A stretch of 15,325 nucleotides of DNA. Source: an uncultured Oscillospiraceae bacterium. Lineage in GTDB: Bacteria; Bacillota; Clostridia; Oscillospirales; Oscillospiraceae. The notes under the pieces are model-generated. The model was given only the letters and a program-made list of their open reading frames with translations, was not told where the DNA came from and ran no database searches. Both the position numbers and the translations under genes were made by a program. Shown in pieces: positions 14,416-15,325 of this stretch (its first letter is position 1; each line of letters starts with the position of its first letter). The stretch covers positions 1 to 15,325 of the forward strand of contig CAJUQS010000172.1 in the NCBI GenBank assembly GCA_910588365.1. Direction: 5' to 3'.

Positions 14416-14515
14416 GAATCATAGATGGGATTAGGCGCAGTTTGAAAAATGGAAATATGACCAAGGGCGAGAAATTTTGCCGCCAGATGAAGCCGGTTTG
14501 ACGCAGGAATCCATA

Positions 14516-14644
14516 TCGTGCAATAATCCCATCCGTGGGCCCGCCTGGGGCGGGCTTAGCGCTGAAAGCGCCGCCATGCGGCGCTTTACGGAGGGGTCAT
14601 GCACGATTATTCTGCACAGGCGCTCGATGCGCCTGTTGCAGAAT
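14516..14644. repeat. Branched inverted-repeat element
   Basis: TCGTGCA at 14516-14522 pairs with TGCACGA at 14600-14606, continued inward by CCCATCCGT (14528-14536) with ACGGAGGGG (14588-14596) with one mismatch. Inside are two perfect hairpins: GCCCGCC/GGCGGGC (14539-14555, 3-base loop) and AAAGCGCCGC/GCGGCGCTTT (14565-14587, 3-base loop). Directly after comes a 15-bp stem at 14609-14644 with one bulged T. As RNA or as a cruciform this gives a four-arm structure. No family is recognised. Confidence 0.6.
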
Positions 14645-14690
14645 CCTGGGCGGATTGCAAGGAAAATTGGCAAAGTATGGCGGCAAAAGG
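14638..14690 (+). repeat. Dispersed repeat, right copy
   Basis: It contains the same ordered blocks (GCAG, AATCCTG, CGGATTGCAAGG, AGTATGGCGG) as the minus strand of 16-70. It is joined to the branched inverted-repeat element, with overlap at GCAGAAT. It may be the conserved 3' part of one mobile or structured repeat unit. Confidence 0.55.
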
Positions 14691-14753
14691 GCCTCCCTTT
14701 GGGCATGTTGACATTTTTCAAACAAGCCCTAGTCCCCCTGCCAGGAACCGCGC

Positions 14754-14795
14754 AAAAATTTCAGCCCTCTCGGGGCTGAAATTTTTTGTTTTTTC
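14754..14795 (+). terminator. Strong intrinsic terminator, possibly bidirectional
   Basis: A perfect 14-bp stem, AAAAATTTCAGCCC (14754-14767) with GGGCTGAAATTTTT (14773-14786), has a five-base loop. It is followed on the plus strand by a T-rich tract (T, G, then six T). On the minus strand the stem itself ends in five T, so it could also stop a minus-strand transcript. No plus-strand gene is seen before it. Confidence 0.8.
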
Positions 14796-14822
14796 CCCTT
14801 CGGCACAAAATTCCCCTTACCC

Positions 14823-14842
14823 GTTGCACGTCCCCGTACAAC
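14823..14842 (-). repeat. Repeated hairpin GTTGCACG/CGTACAAC, copy 2
   Basis: It differs from the copy at 13029-13048 by one base. That base would break the stem on the plus strand (C-A) but gives a U-G wobble on the minus strand. Confidence 0.5.
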
Positions 14843-14954
14843 TTTTTCAATTTCCCTACATTATATATAGACTGCATTTGTAACAAACCCGTAACCCCCG
14901 CCCCTATACATTTAATATATAATGAGGTTGTCCGCGGCGGCAATGACAGCAGGC

Positions 14955-15064
14955 GGGGCCTGCGCGGCCCCGTACCCTGCGGTACCTTTTCCTTCGGCGG
15001 AAAAGGTACCAAAAGGCCGCCGGGGGAGCACCCCCGGTCCCCCCGGCATCGCCCTCCGGGCGAT
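14955..15064. repeat. Array of GC-rich hairpins
   Basis: Four perfect stems follow each other. They are GGGGCC/GGCCCC (14955-14971), GGTACCTTTTCC/GGAAAAGGTACC (14981-15010, 12 bp, loop TTCGGC), CCGGGGG/CCCCCGG (15020-15037, loop AGCA) and ATCGCCC/GGGCGAT (15048-15064, loop TCC). The last is followed by a T-rich stretch on the plus strand and could end transcription there. The second stem is related to the hairpin at 11308-11327. Confidence 0.55.
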
Positions 15065-15162
15065 ACTCTATTTTTGATTTTATTTGCCCTTTGCTGTAGC
15101 TGGGCAGATTCTACCGATGGTGCTTATAGTCGACGCACTTGAAAATCGGTAAAGATCGGCGG

Positions 15163-15325
15163 TCAAAATGATACGGGGCGGCGTTGTCGTCTTTGGCGGG
15201 CGTCAGCCCGCCTGCATCCTCCGCCCTCCTGCCCCTTTGGCGGCATGGCTCCGAATAAGGTACGCCCGGTATAGATCAGGTCCTTCCTCTGCTGAAACTT
15301 CTCTGCGTCTACCAGAAAATATTCC
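15163..15325 (-). pseudogene. glnN: Truncated glutamine synthetase III (glnN) fragment
   Basis: From 15324 to 15226 the minus strand encodes 33 residues, EYFLVDAEKFQQRKDLIYTG followed by RTLFGAMPPKGQE. This matches the conserved EYFLVD...DL..TGRTLFGA.PPKGQE block of type III glutamine synthetases, about a third of the way along a protein of roughly 700 residues. The next block of the family (LEDHYFG) is missing. Instead the frame runs through 20 unrelated Gly/Arg-rich residues to a TGA at 15163. The 5' part of the gene lies outside the window. The enzyme would be inactive if not rejoined elsewhere, since the catalytic barrel is lost. The break falls at about 15225, next to a 7-bp hairpin (15197-15214). 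Confidence 0.75.

Larger units (their letters stand above)
14754..14853 (-). ncRNA. Candidate small RNA of about 100 bases
   Basis: On the minus strand a -10 TATAAT (14860-14865) with a possible -35 TTGTTA (14881-14886, spacer 15, slightly short) would start RNA near 14853. The RNA would carry the repeated hairpin (14823-14842), a purine-rich linker and the terminator stem ending in U5. No open frame with a ribosome site is present. In the hairpin, the one base that differs from the copy at 13029 keeps pairing only on the minus strand (U-G wobble), which supports an RNA read in this direction. This is a prediction. Confidence 0.35.
14416..15162. other. Gene-free block rich in hairpins
   Basis: This stretch of about 750 bases holds no credible protein. 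Open frames on both strands are short, run through hairpins, and have no good ribosome sites. It contains a branched inverted-repeat element (14516-14644), a repeat copy (14638-14690), a strong terminator (14754-14795), a second copy of the GTTGCACG hairpin (14823-14842), an AT-rich promoter-like stretch (14860-14930) and an array of GC-rich hairpins (14955-15064). It separates the toxin-antitoxin operon from the glnN fragment. Confidence 0.6.

Noticed and set aside
14084..14464. A 126-residue version of HicA starting at 14464
   Set aside because: The -35 and -10 boxes lie inside the extra region, and a ribosome site precedes the GTG at 14332.
14477..14883. Small plus-strand open frames of 94-100 residues
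   Set aside because: They run through the hairpins and, in one case, across the terminator stem. They lack family signals and look like translated repeats.
1..15325. CRISPR arrays, tRNA genes, transposases and reverse transcriptases (diversity-generating systems)
   Set aside because: I looked for regular spaced repeats, cloverleaf patterns with T-loop sequence, and the matching protein motifs, and found none that I could support.

Overview
The window is GC-rich with dense, overlapping genes almost all on the minus strand. It looks like part of a prophage in a high-GC gut Clostridium-class host (Oscillospiraceae-like: Flavonifractor, Lawsonibacter and relatives are the best guess). That guess rests on PBSX/skin-type (Xkd/Yqb) structural genes, AGGAGG ribosome sites, and a glutamine synthetase III fragment of clostridial type at the right edge. 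All gene assignments were made by reading the proteins; no search was run.

Reading right to left (the direction of transcription): (1) 15163-15325, a broken glnN (glutamine synthetase III) fragment. (2) About 14333-15162, a gene-free block full of hairpins, with a strong terminator, a possible small RNA and repeat copies. (3) 13179-14332, a toxin-antitoxin locus, hicA-hicB, followed by an overlapping gene that looks like a SecB-type chaperone. It has its own good sigma-A-like promoter and is visibly more AT-rich than the phage genes. Together the three genes read as a toxin-antitoxin-chaperone (TAC) module. (4) 9101-12987, DNA packaging and head genes: small and large terminase, portal, capsid protease/scaffold. 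(5) 6458-9082, decoration protein, major capsid, and three head-tail connector/terminator genes. (6) 4998-6461, contractile tail sheath and tube. (7) 139-4998, a Pro/Ala-rich protein in the tape-measure slot, a LysM tail protein, an XkdQ-like hub, a spike, a gp25-like wedge, baseplate J and a YmfQ-like protein. (8) 1-138, non-coding sequence with a diverged copy of a repeat also found near 14638, in opposite orientation.

The structural genes are all open and mostly overlap by 1-7 bases (ATGA or TGATG junctions), so the capsid and contractile tail cassette looks intact and selected. Two things are unusual. First, no conventional large tape-measure gene or XkdN-like chaperone lies between tail tube and LysM protein; only a 282-residue low-complexity protein is there. 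Second, no integrase, repressor or replication genes lie upstream of the terminase; there is only the hicA-hicB-secB-like locus, the hairpin block and the truncated host gene. The particle may therefore be a short-tailed contractile phage, a domesticated or gene-transfer-agent-like element, or a prophage whose early genes are elsewhere. The window cannot decide between these.
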